Shown here: positions 46,487-55,097 of the stretch, piece by piece | How positions within the stretch are numbered: position 1 is the stretch's first letter | Layout of the letters: every line of letters begins with the position of its first letter | Assembly (NCBI GenBank): GCA_028725765.1 | Contig: JAQYRL010000065.1 | Location: forward strand, 1 to 64,000 | Origin: Clostridiales bacterium | GTDB lineage: Bacteria > Bacillota > Clostridia > Peptostreptococcales > Anaerovoracaceae | Direction of reading: 5' to 3' | Length of the DNA: 64,000 nucleotides | Notes under the pieces: model-generated | The model's database searches: none | What the model was told of the DNA's origin: nothing | The model's input: the letters and a program-made list of their open reading frames with translations, nothing else | Position numbers and translations under genes: made by a program

Positions 46487-46527
46487 CAAAAAACACCCCA
46501 TATCTTACATTTTCGTAAGTATGGGGT
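46487..46527 (-). terminator. Terminator between the sensor kinase and ABC genes
   Basis: ACCCCATA (46495-46502) pairs with TATGGGGT (46520-46527), with an inner CTTAC/GTAAG stem; on the minus strand followed by six T (46488-46493). It lies about 74 nt upstream of the predicted ABC transcription start, so it may double as a regulator site. Confidence 0.8.
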
Positions 46528-46545
46528 CAGTCTATACTTTTCGGT

Positions 46546-47511
46546 TTATAATATATTCCTAGGAAAAAATATGCTAAATTCACTTCCAATACCCTGCTTG
46601 GATTCTACGTGAATACTGCATCCAAGTCTATCGAGGATTTTCTTAGCAAGATATAGGCCTACTCCCGTAGAATTTCTATACCCCCTGCCATTGAATCCTG
46701 AATATCCTCTGTCAAAAATTTTAGGCAGATCAGATTCAGGTATTCCAATTCCAGTATCCTGGATTACAAGAGAATTCTCCTCATCGCAAAAATAAATTTT
46801 TACCGATTCACCCTTAGAATACTTTGCTGCATTTGATATTAACTGCTCAATTGCAAGCGTGAGCCAATTGGAATCACTTATTACATTTCTTTCTATTTCT
46901 GCGTATTGCACATTTATATCTTCGTTGATAAACAAAACAGCATACTTTTTGAGTAGATTTTTAATAATTTGATTTAAATCTACAGAATCTACAAAAATCT
47001 CTGTGTCATCATTTGAAAGTTTAAGATATCCGAGTGCCATATCTGAATACTTTTCAATTTGCAGCACTTCTGCTCTCAGCTGCTGCTTCTCATCTATGCT
47101 CAAATTCGATGCGCTGATATTTTCCCCTAATTTATTGGTTGAGGATAACAAAAGCTTCGAAGCCGCAATAGGTGTTTTAATTTGATGTACCCATATTAGG
47201 AAGAAATCAAGAATATCAGCCTTAAGTTCGGCCATATCGTTTACTTTCTGTTGATATTTCTGGCTAAGTTCAGCATATTGATTCTCCAGACTCTTCCTGC
47301 GCTTAATCTTCATTAGCATGTATATACAATAAAATATAAATATTATCAAAAATATCTCAGAAGCTAATACGATTAAGTCTGCTTTCTTTGACATGAATTT
47401 CATTAGAAATAGGAGAATTATTAAAAATATGCCTCCGCCCATGGCGAAAGGCAATACAGATTTTATAAAAAAATATATGTATTCTCTTAGATTTTTACTA
47501 CCTGAGTCCAT
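46546..47511 (-). CDS. BceS-type sensor histidine kinase
   Basis: A 321-residue intramembrane-sensing kinase with two N-terminal membrane helices and almost no extracellular loop, then the DHp phosphorylation motif F-F-L-I-W-V-H109-Q-I-K-T-P-I-A and a C-terminal HATPase domain (N box S-N-A-A-K-Y-S, G1 D-T-G-I-G-I). This layout senses through the ABC permease rather than directly. Overlaps the response regulator gene by 14 nt. Confidence 0.93.
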   Translation of the reverse strand: MDSGSKNLREYIYFFIKSVLPFAMGGGIFLIILLFLMKFMSKKADLIVLASEIFLIIFIFYCIYMLMKIKRRKSLENQYAELSQKYQQKVNDMAELKADILDFFLIWVHQIKTPIAASKLLLSSTNKLGENISASNLSIDEKQQLRAEVLQIEKYSDMALGYLKLSNDDTEIFVDSVDLNQIIKNLLKKYAVLFINEDINVQYAEIERNVISDSNWLTLAIEQLISNAAKYSKGESVKIYFCDEENSLVIQDTGIGIPESDLPKIFDRGYSGFNGRGYRNSTGVGLYLAKKILDRLGCSIHVESKQGIGSEFSIFFPRNIL

Positions 47512-48178
47512 AACCTACACCTTTTTTGGTAATAATAAGATTTTCAAGACCCATATTATTCAGTTTCTTTCTCAGTCTCGCAACATTGACAGCAAGGGTG
47601 TTATCATCGATAAAATCTTCGCCCTGCCAGCAGACTTCAATAATAGCCTGACGCGAAACGAATCCACCTTGTGCATTTATAAGTTCTTGCAAAATCATTA
47701 TCTCAGTTTTCGTAAGATCAATCTGTCCTTCTGCACATAGAAAAAGTCCCCTGCTAGAATCTAGTTCGATGCGACCATAATCCTGTGATATGAAGTCATA
47801 TTTTTTTGTATCCGAAAAATCATAAGTTCTTCGTAGAATTGCTTCAACTTTGGCTCTAACAACATATAGATCAAACGGCTTGGTAATATAATTATCTCCG
47901 CCGGCTTGCATGCCGGTTACAATATCCAGAGCTTCGTTCTTAGAAGAAATGAAGACTATGGGAACGTTCGAAATTTTTCTTATTTCTTGACACCAAAAAT
48001 ATCCATTCCTGCTTGGAAGTATAACATCAAGCAAAACTAAGTCAGGCTTAATCTTATCAAAATCTTCTATGGGATTTTGAAAGTTTTCTTGTAAAAAAAC
48101 TTCATAACCCCAGTTTACAAGTTCCCTGCCAAGGTACTCTCTAATTGTTCTGTCATCTTCAATTATAAGTATCTTCAT
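47498..48178 (-). CDS. BceR-type response regulator
   Basis: A 226-residue OmpR-family regulator: receiver domain with D51 (P-D-L-V-L-L-D) phosphorylation site and K of the F-I-S-S-K motif, then a winged-helix DNA-binding domain (about 130-226, T-L-A-V-N-V-A-R-L-R-K-K-L). It is expected to activate the exporter operon at 45649-46410 via the promoter downstream of the kinase. Lies 19 nt after lysC and may be cotranscribed with it. Confidence 0.93.
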   Translation of the reverse strand: MKILIIEDDRTIREYLGRELVNWGYEVFLQENFQNPIEDFDKIKPDLVLLDVILPSRNGYFWCQEIRKISNVPIVFISSKNEALDIVTGMQAGGDNYITKPFDLYVVRAKVEAILRRTYDFSDTKKYDFISQDYGRIELDSSRGLFLCAEGQIDLTKTEIMILQELINAQGGFVSRQAIIEVCWQGEDFIDDNTLAVNVARLRKKLNNMGLENLIITKKGVGYGLR

Positions 48179-48197
48179 GCAAAACTACCTTAATCTA

Positions 48198-49523
48198 TCA
48201 GATTTCCTCATCTTCAAAAGCACCATAGATGGCTCTTATTGCATCGCCCATCTGATTGTTTTCCACTCCGATTATTATATTCATCTCTGAAGAACCTTGG
48301 TCTATCATTCTTACGTTTACATCAGCCTCTGCAAGTGCAGTAAACAACCTCGCAGAAACACCTATGTTCGACGTCATTCCCTGTCCAACCGTCGCAATAA
48401 GAGCAATATTTTGGAACACTTCTATATTATCTGGTTCAAGTTGAATCTTGATTTGACTAATGACCTCATCAAGTTTATCGCCCAAAGAAGCATTTGAAAG
48501 CACGACTGACATGGTATCAATTCCGCTCGGAAGGTGCTCAAAGTTGACATCAAGATCCTCTAGTATGCTGAGTAATCTACGAACAAATCCACGGCCCGTA
48601 CTCATCATATTCTTATACAGAGCAATAACTGTGAAATCTTTAGATCCTGCTATGCCCGTGATTATTCTGTTTGAGTTTGGATCGTGATGAGCTGTAATGA
48701 ATGTCCCCTTATCTTTTGGAACATTCGTGTTTCTAATATTTATAGGAATATTGGCAACACGCGCTGGATAAATAGCATCCTCGTGCAAAACAGATGCTCC
48801 CATATAGGAAAGTTCTCTAAGTTCCTTATAAGATATTGAATCTATCGGCTTTGGATTTTCTACAATTCTAGGATCAGCCATCAAGAAGCCTGACACGTCT
48901 GTCCAGTTCTCATAAACGGATGCCTCTATTGCCTTCGCAACAAGAGCCCCTGTAATGTCAGATCCTCCACGAGAAAAAGTTCTTATCCTCGTGCTGCCCT
49001 TCTCGGAGCCGTAAAATCCAGGTATTACAGCTGTTTTGTGCTTTGACAATTCTTCCGATAATGCGGCATCCGTCGCATCGTGCAAAAGTTTACCCTTATC
49101 GTCAAACAAAATAAGGCCGGCAGAATCAACAAAATCATATCCTAGGTAGGCTGCAATCATAACAGCGTTTAGATATTCTCCACGACTAACGATATACTCA
49201 GTAGAAGAACCCTCATTTATCTTTTGCCTGATTATATCAAAATGTTCATCGAGCACGCCGTCAACTCCAAGCTTGTGAGCGACTGCTACATAGCGATCTA
49301 CAATTACTTCAAAAAGCTGCTCCCACGGCAGATTGTGGTCCATATGCGTCTTGCAGAGGTAAAGCAAGTCCGTTATTTTGTTGTCACCTTCGTATCTCTT
49401 GCCAGGTGCAGATACGATTATATAATTTCGCCCCTCATCCTGGAGAATTATATCTCTCGTTTTAATTATCTGTATGCTGTCTGCAACAGATGATCCGCCG
49501 AATTTTGCAACTTTAATATCCAT
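48198..49523 (-). CDS. lysC: Aspartate kinase
   Basis: Phosphorylates aspartate, first step toward lysine, threonine and methionine. The 441-residue enzyme has K-F-G-G-S-S-V near the N-terminus, the F-S-R-G-G-S-D-I-T-G catalytic block and two C-terminal ACT domains (about 300-441) for allosteric control. Single-function form (no homoserine dehydrogenase fusion). Same strand as metK; no lysine riboswitch was found upstream. Confidence 0.93.
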   Translation of the reverse strand: MDIKVAKFGGSSVADSIQIIKTRDIILQDEGRNYIIVSAPGKRYEGDNKITDLLYLCKTHMDHNLPWEQLFEVIVDRYVAVAHKLGVDGVLDEHFDIIRQKINEGSSTEYIVSRGEYLNAVMIAAYLGYDFVDSAGLILFDDKGKLLHDATDAALSEELSKHKTAVIPGFYGSEKGSTRIRTFSRGGSDITGALVAKAIEASVYENWTDVSGFLMADPRIVENPKPIDSISYKELRELSYMGASVLHEDAIYPARVANIPINIRNTNVPKDKGTFITAHHDPNSNRIITGIAGSKDFTVIALYKNMMSTGRGFVRRLLSILEDLDVNFEHLPSGIDTMSVVLSNASLGDKLDEVISQIKIQLEPDNIEVFQNIALIATVGQGMTSNIGVSARLFTALAEADVNVRMIDQGSSEMNIIIGVENNQMGDAIRAIYGAFEDEEI

Positions 49524-49560
49524 TTATTATGTTACTCCTTAAATTACGTTATTCCTTAAA

Positions 49561-50028
49561 TTATTTTTCAAGTTCTATCTTTTCTGATCTTGACTTCACT
49601 TCCTCAAGTTGTTGGTGCAGTCTCTCGTATGTGCTATGGAGATCATCCAAATCATCCGCGTCCACGTTATGCTTCATAAATAAATCCTCCGCAGCAAGCT
49701 GGAACCTGATGTGACTTTTAACAAGCTGAAGATAAGAGTCGTAGTTTCTACTATTATAAGCGTTTTTAAAACTTGCTACATCATTCTTAATTATATCTAC
49801 CAAAGCTGATTCATCGAACATTCGTCCAAGAAGCATAGGGTATGGACTGGTTCTCTCGAGATAGATTTCCCCATTCTCCTTTATTTCATAAACATACATA
49901 ACCTTAACATCGGGTGCAATCTGGAAGGTGACAATGTTTATGTGAGCAAGATGTGTCTTTATTGAATCCGCACCTGCTTGTCTTAAGACAATATTTATCA
50001 TGTCATCGTTAAAAGTATCATTAAACAT
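49561..50028 (-). CDS. Hypothetical protein with coiled-coil tail
   Basis: A 155-residue protein I cannot place. It has an alpha/beta N-terminal part (about 1-85: I-V-T-F-Q-I-A-P-D-V-K-V-M-Y-V-Y-E-I and a conserved-looking Y-L-E-R-T-S-P-Y-P-M) and a helical C-terminus (85-155) with a charged coiled coil (H-S-T-Y-E-R-L-H-Q-Q-L-E-E-V-K). No signal peptide or membrane segment. It lies between an ArsB/NhaD permease and lysC in the same direction. Confidence 0.7.
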   Translation of the reverse strand: MFNDTFNDDMINIVLRQAGADSIKTHLAHINIVTFQIAPDVKVMYVYEIKENGEIYLERTSPYPMLLGRMFDESALVDIIKNDVASFKNAYNSRNYDSYLQLVKSHIRFQLAAEDLFMKHNVDADDLDDLHSTYERLHQQLEEVKSRSEKIELEK

Positions 50029-50134
50029 TTTTAAACCTCTTTTTAACCTTGAATTTTTCTAACTTTTAAATTAATTTCACTAACATCCTTGCCAACATCC
50101 ATACAAAAATAACAACATTTACATATAATAAACA

Positions 50135-51400
50135 TCAATATCTGAGCAACATAAATGCCGACGAAACAATCATTGAAATAATCATTACAGGCATACCCAC
50201 TTTCATAAAACTCCTGAAGGTTATAGGATAGCCCTGTTTATTACTGATACCTGCAAGTACCACATTCGCCGAAGCCCCGATAAGTGTTCCATTGCCACCC
50301 AGGCACGCGCCAAGAGAAATTGCCCACCAAAGTGGAACGGTGTCAATACCATCATTTCCCATTGCAATAATCATCGGTATCATAGTAGCTACAAACGGAA
50401 TATTATCCAGGAATGATGACAAAATAGCCGAGCCCCAAAGCAGTACGAGCATTGTAAGCATAACATTACCGTCCGTGAAAGCAATGAGTTCATTCGCAAA
50501 ACTCTTTATCACCCCAGTTTCAACCATGCCTCCAACTACAATGAAAAGTCCTACAAAGAAGAGGATTGTACCCCACTCCGCATCTACTATTATGTGTTCA
50601 ACATTGATTTTTCCAAAGATCATCATTGCTGTAGCAGCCGTAAGTGCAACTACTGAGGACTCAATTCCAAGAAGTCCGTGGAACATGAATCCAAATAGAA
50701 CGAGAATGATAATTATAAGGCTTTTTCTTAGCAATCCTATATCTTCAATTGCCTTTTCTTCATCCATATTCATGACTTTTTGGATTGCTTCATCACTCGC
50801 CCCGAGATTACGACCGTAGAAGAATCTGAACATCAATATGATAACAGCCATTATTACTACAGCAACTACTCCTGTATTCGCTAGAAAATCTATAAAATTT
50901 AAATCCGCCGCACTGCCTATCATAATATTTGGAGGGTCACCTATGAGTGTACCTGTACCTCCAATATTTGAACTCATTATCTGAGTCATTAAGAATGGAA
51001 CAGGATCAAGTTCAAGCACCTGACAAATTGCAATAGTCATAGGACCTACGAGCAAAACTGTTGTAACGTTATCTAGGAATGCAGACAAAACAGCTGTCAA
51101 AACCATGAAACTGACCATGATTTTCCAAGGATCCCCCTTTGCAAGTTTAGCTGCTTTGATTGCAATGTATTCAAACAATCCAGATCTCTTAACACCAGAT
51201 ACAAAAATCATCATTCCTACAAGGACGCCAATAGTATTAAAATCGACATATTCAATTGCTTTTTCAACATCAAGAATATGTAAGAAAAACAACGCCATCG
51301 CACCGGCAAGAGCCGCTGCAGTCCTGTGAATTTTCTCCGACATTATAGCTATCATCACAAGAAAAAATACAACAACTGTTAAAATCTGATTTGTTTCCAA
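50135..51400 (-). CDS. ArsB/NhaD-family permease
   Basis: A 421-residue membrane protein with about eleven helices of the ArsB/NhaD/CitM (ion transporter) superfamily: the repeated motifs F-L-D-N-V-T-T-V-L-L-V-G-P and F-L-D-N-I-P-F-V-A-T-M-I-P, each with G-G-x-G-T-L-I-G (G-G-T-G-T-L-I-G-D-P-P-N and G-G-N-G-T-L-I-G-A-S-A-N). The substrate could be Na+/H+, a divalent anion or a dicarboxylate. Only 13 nt separate it from metK, so it is probably expressed under the SAM-I riboswitch, an unusual context. Confidence 0.88.
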   Translation of the reverse strand: METNQILTVVVFFLVMIAIMSEKIHRTAAALAGAMALFFLHILDVEKAIEYVDFNTIGVLVGMMIFVSGVKRSGLFEYIAIKAAKLAKGDPWKIMVSFMVLTAVLSAFLDNVTTVLLVGPMTIAICQVLELDPVPFLMTQIMSSNIGGTGTLIGDPPNIMIGSAADLNFIDFLANTGVVAVVIMAVIILMFRFFYGRNLGASDEAIQKVMNMDEEKAIEDIGLLRKSLIIIILVLFGFMFHGLLGIESSVVALTAATAMMIFGKINVEHIIVDAEWGTILFFVGLFIVVGGMVETGVIKSFANELIAFTDGNVMLTMLVLLWGSAILSSFLDNIPFVATMIPMIIAMGNDGIDTVPLWWAISLGACLGGNGTLIGASANVVLAGISNKQGYPITFRSFMKVGMPVMIISMIVSSAFMLLRY

Positions 51401-51413
51401 ATATCTACCTCCA

Positions 51414-52622
51414 TTATAAACCTGCTTTTTCTCTGATAATATCTACCTTATCAGTTCTCTCCCATGTTAAATCTATATCTGTTCTACCGAAATGTCCACT
51501 GCCTGCAACCTGCCTGTAAATAGGCTTTCTTAAATCTAAATCTCTAATTATAGAAGCCGGTCTCAAATCAAACACTTCGTTTATTATTTCAACTATCCTA
51601 TCCTCGGCAATCTTCTCAGTGCCAAAGCATTCAACTGATACACTTACAGGTCTTGCTACACCTATCGCATAAGCGAGCTGGATTTCACACTTATCTGCAA
51701 GACCGGCAGCCACAATGTTTTTCGCAACATATCTTGCTGCATAACTTGCTGACCTATCAACCTTTGTAGGATCCTTCCCAGAGAATGCACCGCCTCCATG
51801 CCTTGCACATCCTCCGTATGTATCAACTATTATTTTTCTACCAGTCAATCCAGAATCGCCATGTGGTCCACCTATTACGAAGCGACCCGTTGGATTAACA
51901 AAATATTTTGTTGCATCATCAAGAAGCTCTGCTGGAATTATCGGTTTGATTACGTGCTCGATTATGTCTTTTCGGATTTGCTCCTGCGTTACATCCGGAT
52001 TATGCTGAGCACTGACTACAATTGCATCGACTCTAACAACCTTGTCGTCATCATATTCAATTGTTACCTGTGTTTTGCCGTCAGGTCTTAGATATGTCAG
52101 AGTTCCATCTTTCCTAACCTTAGTTAGCTGTCTTGCAAGTTTATTAGCAAGCGCGATTGGCATTGGCATAAGTTCCTCAGTCTCATTACAAGCATATCCG
52201 AACATCATTCCCTGATCTCCAGCACCCGTATCTAGACTCTCGTGACCTACCTTAGTCTCATCTTCACTCTTAAGTTCTCCATCCTTGTATTCAAGTGCCT
52301 TGTCAACTCCCATTGCGATATCAGAGGACTGCTCGTCTATTGATGTTAGAACTGCACATGTATTGCCGTCGAATCCATATTCTGCATTGTCATATCCTAT
52401 GTCACAGATAACTGCTCTTGCAATCTTAGGGATATCAATGTAACAATTTGTAGTGATTTCTCCCATAAGCATTGCATATCCGGTATTTACCGTTGTTTCG
52501 CACGCAACCCTTCCAGTTGGGTCCTTATCCATTATAGCATCAACTACTGCATCCGAAATCTGATCGCAAACCTTGTCAGGATGACCTTCTGTAACCGATT
52601 CTGATGTAAATAATCTTTTCAT
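51414..52622 (-). CDS. metK: S-adenosylmethionine synthetase
   Basis: Makes SAM from methionine and ATP. The 402-residue protein has the signature motifs [12 protein letters not shown] and G-A-G-D-Q-G, and [14 protein letters not shown]. Standard length. Its 5' leader carries a SAM-I riboswitch with its terminator (52744-52936), a classical feedback control of this gene. Confidence 0.97.
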   Translation of the reverse strand: MKRLFTSESVTEGHPDKVCDQISDAVVDAIMDKDPTGRVACETTVNTGYAMLMGEITTNCYIDIPKIARAVICDIGYDNAEYGFDGNTCAVLTSIDEQSSDIAMGVDKALEYKDGELKSEDETKVGHESLDTGAGDQGMMFGYACNETEELMPMPIALANKLARQLTKVRKDGTLTYLRPDGKTQVTIEYDDDKVVRVDAIVVSAQHNPDVTQEQIRKDIIEHVIKPIIPAELLDDATKYFVNPTGRFVIGGPHGDSGLTGRKIIVDTYGGCARHGGGAFSGKDPTKVDRSASYAARYVAKNIVAAGLADKCEIQLAYAIGVARPVSVSVECFGTEKIAEDRIVEIINEVFDLRPASIIRDLDLRKPIYRQVAGSGHFGRTDIDLTWERTDKVDIIREKAGL

Positions 52623-52644
52623 TTTTCTTCCTTTCTTTGAAATA

Positions 52645-52737
52645 TTTCAGCAAGTCCAAGCTTCACAAGTACAAAATAGGAGTGATATCCCACAAATATT
52701 TTGTTTGAATGGAATAGTGTGTCAAGCTTTGCTGAAA
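52645..52737 (-). repeat. Long inverted repeat in the metK leader
   Basis: TTTCAGCAA (52645-52653) pairs with TTGCTGAAA (52729-52737), with AAGCTT copies inside both arms (52658-52663, 52724-52729). It lies between the riboswitch terminator and the ATG. Confidence 0.55.
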
Positions 52738-52743
52738 ACTAAA

Positions 52744-52936
52744 ATAAAAAACTCTCCTTGCATAGCTAAGAGAGGTTGATTTTTCTATCAATCCTCATCT
52801 TTCAAAGCAATGCTCTGTAGGAATTAGCACCTTTAAGATGGAGTTTTTAAGGTCGTGTTAAAACTGCTAAATGAACATCCGCCTTAGGGTTGCCGGGCAT
52901 CACAGGGCCTATTCCCTCCGCCACTCTTGATAAGGT
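52744..52936 (-). ncRNA. SAM-I (S-box) riboswitch with intrinsic terminator
   Basis: Minus-strand core CTTATCAAGAG, GGCGGAGGGA, GGCCCTGTGATGCCCGGCAACC split over 52880-52935, TGCTAATTCC and a closing GATGAG (52793-52800 region), typical of the SAM-I class. A terminator (CTCTC/GAGAG stem, T-rich, 52744-52775) follows. SAM would favour termination before metK. Promoter TTGACT-N16-TATAAT lies directly upstream. Confidence 0.95.
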
Positions 52937-52944
52937 ATGTCTCA

Positions 52945-52972
52945 ATTATACACTGACATGTCTAAAAGTCAA
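52945..52972 (-). promoter_or_regulatory. Promoter of the metK riboswitch leader
   Basis: Minus strand TTGACT, 16 nt, TATAAT, 9 nt before the aptamer 5' stem. Confidence 0.75.
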
Positions 52973-52979
52973 TATTGAT

Positions 52980-53049
52980 ATAAGAAAATCGCTAGAGTAA
53001 TCTGGAGAATAATAAAATCTCCGGAGTTATAAGAAAATCGCCAGAGTAA
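52980..53049. repeat. Direct repeat, 21 bp
   Basis: ATAAGAAAATCGCNAGAGTAA occurs at 52980-53000 and 53029-53049, one mismatch. The sequence between holds a CTGGAG/CTCCGG partial palindrome. The whole 52937-53151 stretch contains no gene I can support. Confidence 0.55.
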
Positions 53050-53151
53050 ATTTTTTAGAAATTACACCGGCGACTATGGTTAAAAATAGAATTAAAATCG
53101 TTTAAAATTAACATGAACTTACTATATCTTATTTATTAATGATTTAAAAAT

Positions 53152-53355
53152 TCAACTTTTAGAAGCATCTGCACCTGCAGATTTCTTTTGGCTATACATC
53201 TTCCATGCATCTGCGAGGAAAGTTATAAATACAAGAACTGTTGCTATAACAATGTTAGCAATAGGATTAAAAGAGGCAGAACTCCATACTAAATCGAGAA
53301 GATATATCAAGCCCAGTAATTGAAGCCAAGAGTTCAGATATTTGGTAAACTTCAT
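53152..53355 (-). CDS. Small membrane protein
   Basis: A 67-residue protein with two hydrophobic helices (about 10-26 and 31-50) and a polar C-terminus (S-Q-K-K-S-A-G-A-D-A-S-K-S). ATG at 53355 with GGAGG 8 nt upstream. No recognised family. Weakly supported, but SD and composition are good. Confidence 0.6.
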   Translation of the reverse strand: MKFTKYLNSWLQLLGLIYLLDLVWSSASFNPIANIVIATVLVFITFLADAWKMYSQKKSAGADASKS

Positions 53356-53553
53356 AATAATTACCTCCATCGTTTATTTATACTTACATTATATTTCTTT
53401 CAAATACTTTTGTCAACGTGTTTTTGTACTAATATATCTAGAATAGAACTTGAACTAAACATACTGATTGCAAGTAGTGCAGATATGTGCGATAATTAAG
53501 AAAAATTATAAATATTTCATTGTTCTAAAATATATGAGGTGTTGCGACTTATC

Positions 53554-54786
53554 ATGAGTAATAGTAAAAACAAAAATCTTACAGTTTCCACTAACAAAAA
53601 AACCATATCTAAATCTATGATTCAGATTGAGACCCTGGATGGTGGAGCCATCGAATCATACAAAACCGGCAACAAAGTATTTCGCTCAGCATATGTGACC
53701 GATACTCGCCTCATGGGTGTTCTCTCTATTGGTATAACATGGGATTTACCCGATAACAAATTCAAAAAACACTTTCATCAATTCTTCTACATAGATGTTG
53801 AGGACTACGGCCTTGAAAGATATGACAGCCTCCTCGGTGAAGAGGACGATACATTCTATGATATTCAACGTACCTATGTAGGTGGTCTCGGAGCAAGACT
53901 TGTTGAAATTTCACTTAGAGAAGCAATGTGGCTCCTTCAAAAGTATTCAAATCGAGCCCTTAAGAATGGCTACAATATTCCAACCCCTGTAGATGAATAT
54001 ATTGACCTTCTCAGGCCTACCGTTATTTTTACTGATCCCGAAATGTACATTCTCGACAGCAAGCAGTGTACACCTGTGTCGACACCTTATGAGGCAATCA
54101 ACTATTTTGTTATGAGAATGTTTGCAAAAGATATCGAAGCAGCCGCTGTGCTTTCGACCAAGCCGGACATTTCAGATGCATTCCCACGCATACCGCGCTC
54201 CGTATTATACAACAACAAAATAGTTGCCCTTGAAGAGGCAGATTCGTTCTCATGTGAATCACTTATAGAAGCAAAAGATGTATACTATCTCACCGTCTGC
54301 CATATACAGATGGATCAGTTGCGAATAAAAAAAATAAAAAAAATTTCAGCTTTTCCGATTTCAACGGTCGAAGCTGCGGTAATGCTGCGAAGGACAGAAC
54401 ATATTTCCGTTATGACGGTGGATGAGGAATTTGAAAAATTCAATCAAAACTCGACTTTCATGCTAAATTGGAGTACAGAGAGAAAAGAAGGCAAAGGTAC
54501 TTTATTTATTTTGTATAAGCCTGATAATTCACACGTAAATTCTGAAAATTATTCTATGCTCAATGATTTTTATGGGGCATATTTTTACAATGGCAAAGAT
54601 GAGCTTGTGCTGATGGCGCCTTCAGCTGAGTATCTCGGCCTGCTTGAGCACGATATATTCAATTCAAAATTTGGCAAACACGCTCAGGTCATACACAAAG
54701 AGATTTATGAAAATCCTCTTCTATATGATTATATTCTAAGCGAACAAAATCATTTTATTGACTATGCTGAGAATATAAGCAAATAA
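53554..54786 (+). CDS. Conserved-looking hypothetical protein, about 410 residues
   Basis: I do not recognise the family. The protein is soluble (no signal peptide or membrane helix), slightly acidic, with an N-terminal lysine/asparagine-rich stretch (about 1-20), then an alpha/beta region with distinctive aromatic segments: I-T-W-D-L-P-D-N, Y-I-D-V-E-D-Y-G, T-Y-V-G-G-L-G-A-R. The C-terminal part (about 320-410) has Y-S-M-L-N-D-F-Y-G-A-Y-F-Y-N-G-K-D. Start uncertain: GTG at 53539, TTG at 53542 or ATG at 53554; GAGG lies close to the first two. It is alone between a small membrane gene and alaX. Confidence 0.65.
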   Translation: MSNSKNKNLTVSTNKKTISKSMIQIETLDGGAIESYKTGNKVFRSAYVTDTRLMGVLSIGITWDLPDNKFKKHFHQFFYIDVEDYGLERYDSLLGEEDDTFYDIQRTYVGGLGARLVEISLREAMWLLQKYSNRALKNGYNIPTPVDEYIDLLRPTVIFTDPEMYILDSKQCTPVSTPYEAINYFVMRMFAKDIEAAAVLSTKPDISDAFPRIPRSVLYNNKIVALEEADSFSCESLIEAKDVYYLTVCHIQMDQLRIKKIKKISAFPISTVEAAVMLRRTEHISVMTVDEEFEKFNQNSTFMLNWSTERKEGKGTLFILYKPDNSHVNSENYSMLNDFYGAYFYNGKDELVLMAPSAEYLGLLEHDIFNSKFGKHAQVIHKEIYENPLLYDYILSEQNHFIDYAENISK

Positions 54787-55097
54787 TAAATATTTTCCTC
54801 GTTGTCTATTATGTGTTTATATTCATTCGTTTAAAAATTATGTAAACTACAATTGAAATATATGTAAGATGTCCAAATCAAATCCATTGAAAAATCGTGC
54901 TTACATACATTTTTACAGAATTGTACATAAACTTATTAACAAGATGATGTGGACAATTTGAACCATGAATATTGTTGAAATACCAATGTTTATGGGCTTA
55001 GCAATCAAATTCTTTCATGGAGTTATCCACATGTTTTTTAAAAAATTATCTATGCACTTTTACGCTGCAAACTCTGCAACTGAAAATAGGAGAGATT
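54787..55097. other. 311-nt intergenic stretch with two DnaA-box-like sites
   Basis: Contains TGTGGACAA (54948-54956, reverse strand TTGTCCACA) and TTATCCACA (55023-55031), the consensus DnaA 9-mer. No gene and no clear promoter recognised. Two sites are not enough to call an origin. Confidence 0.4.

Noticed and set aside
54787-55097. Replication origin
   Set aside because: Only two DnaA-like boxes, no dnaA/dnaN neighbours, no clear DUE.
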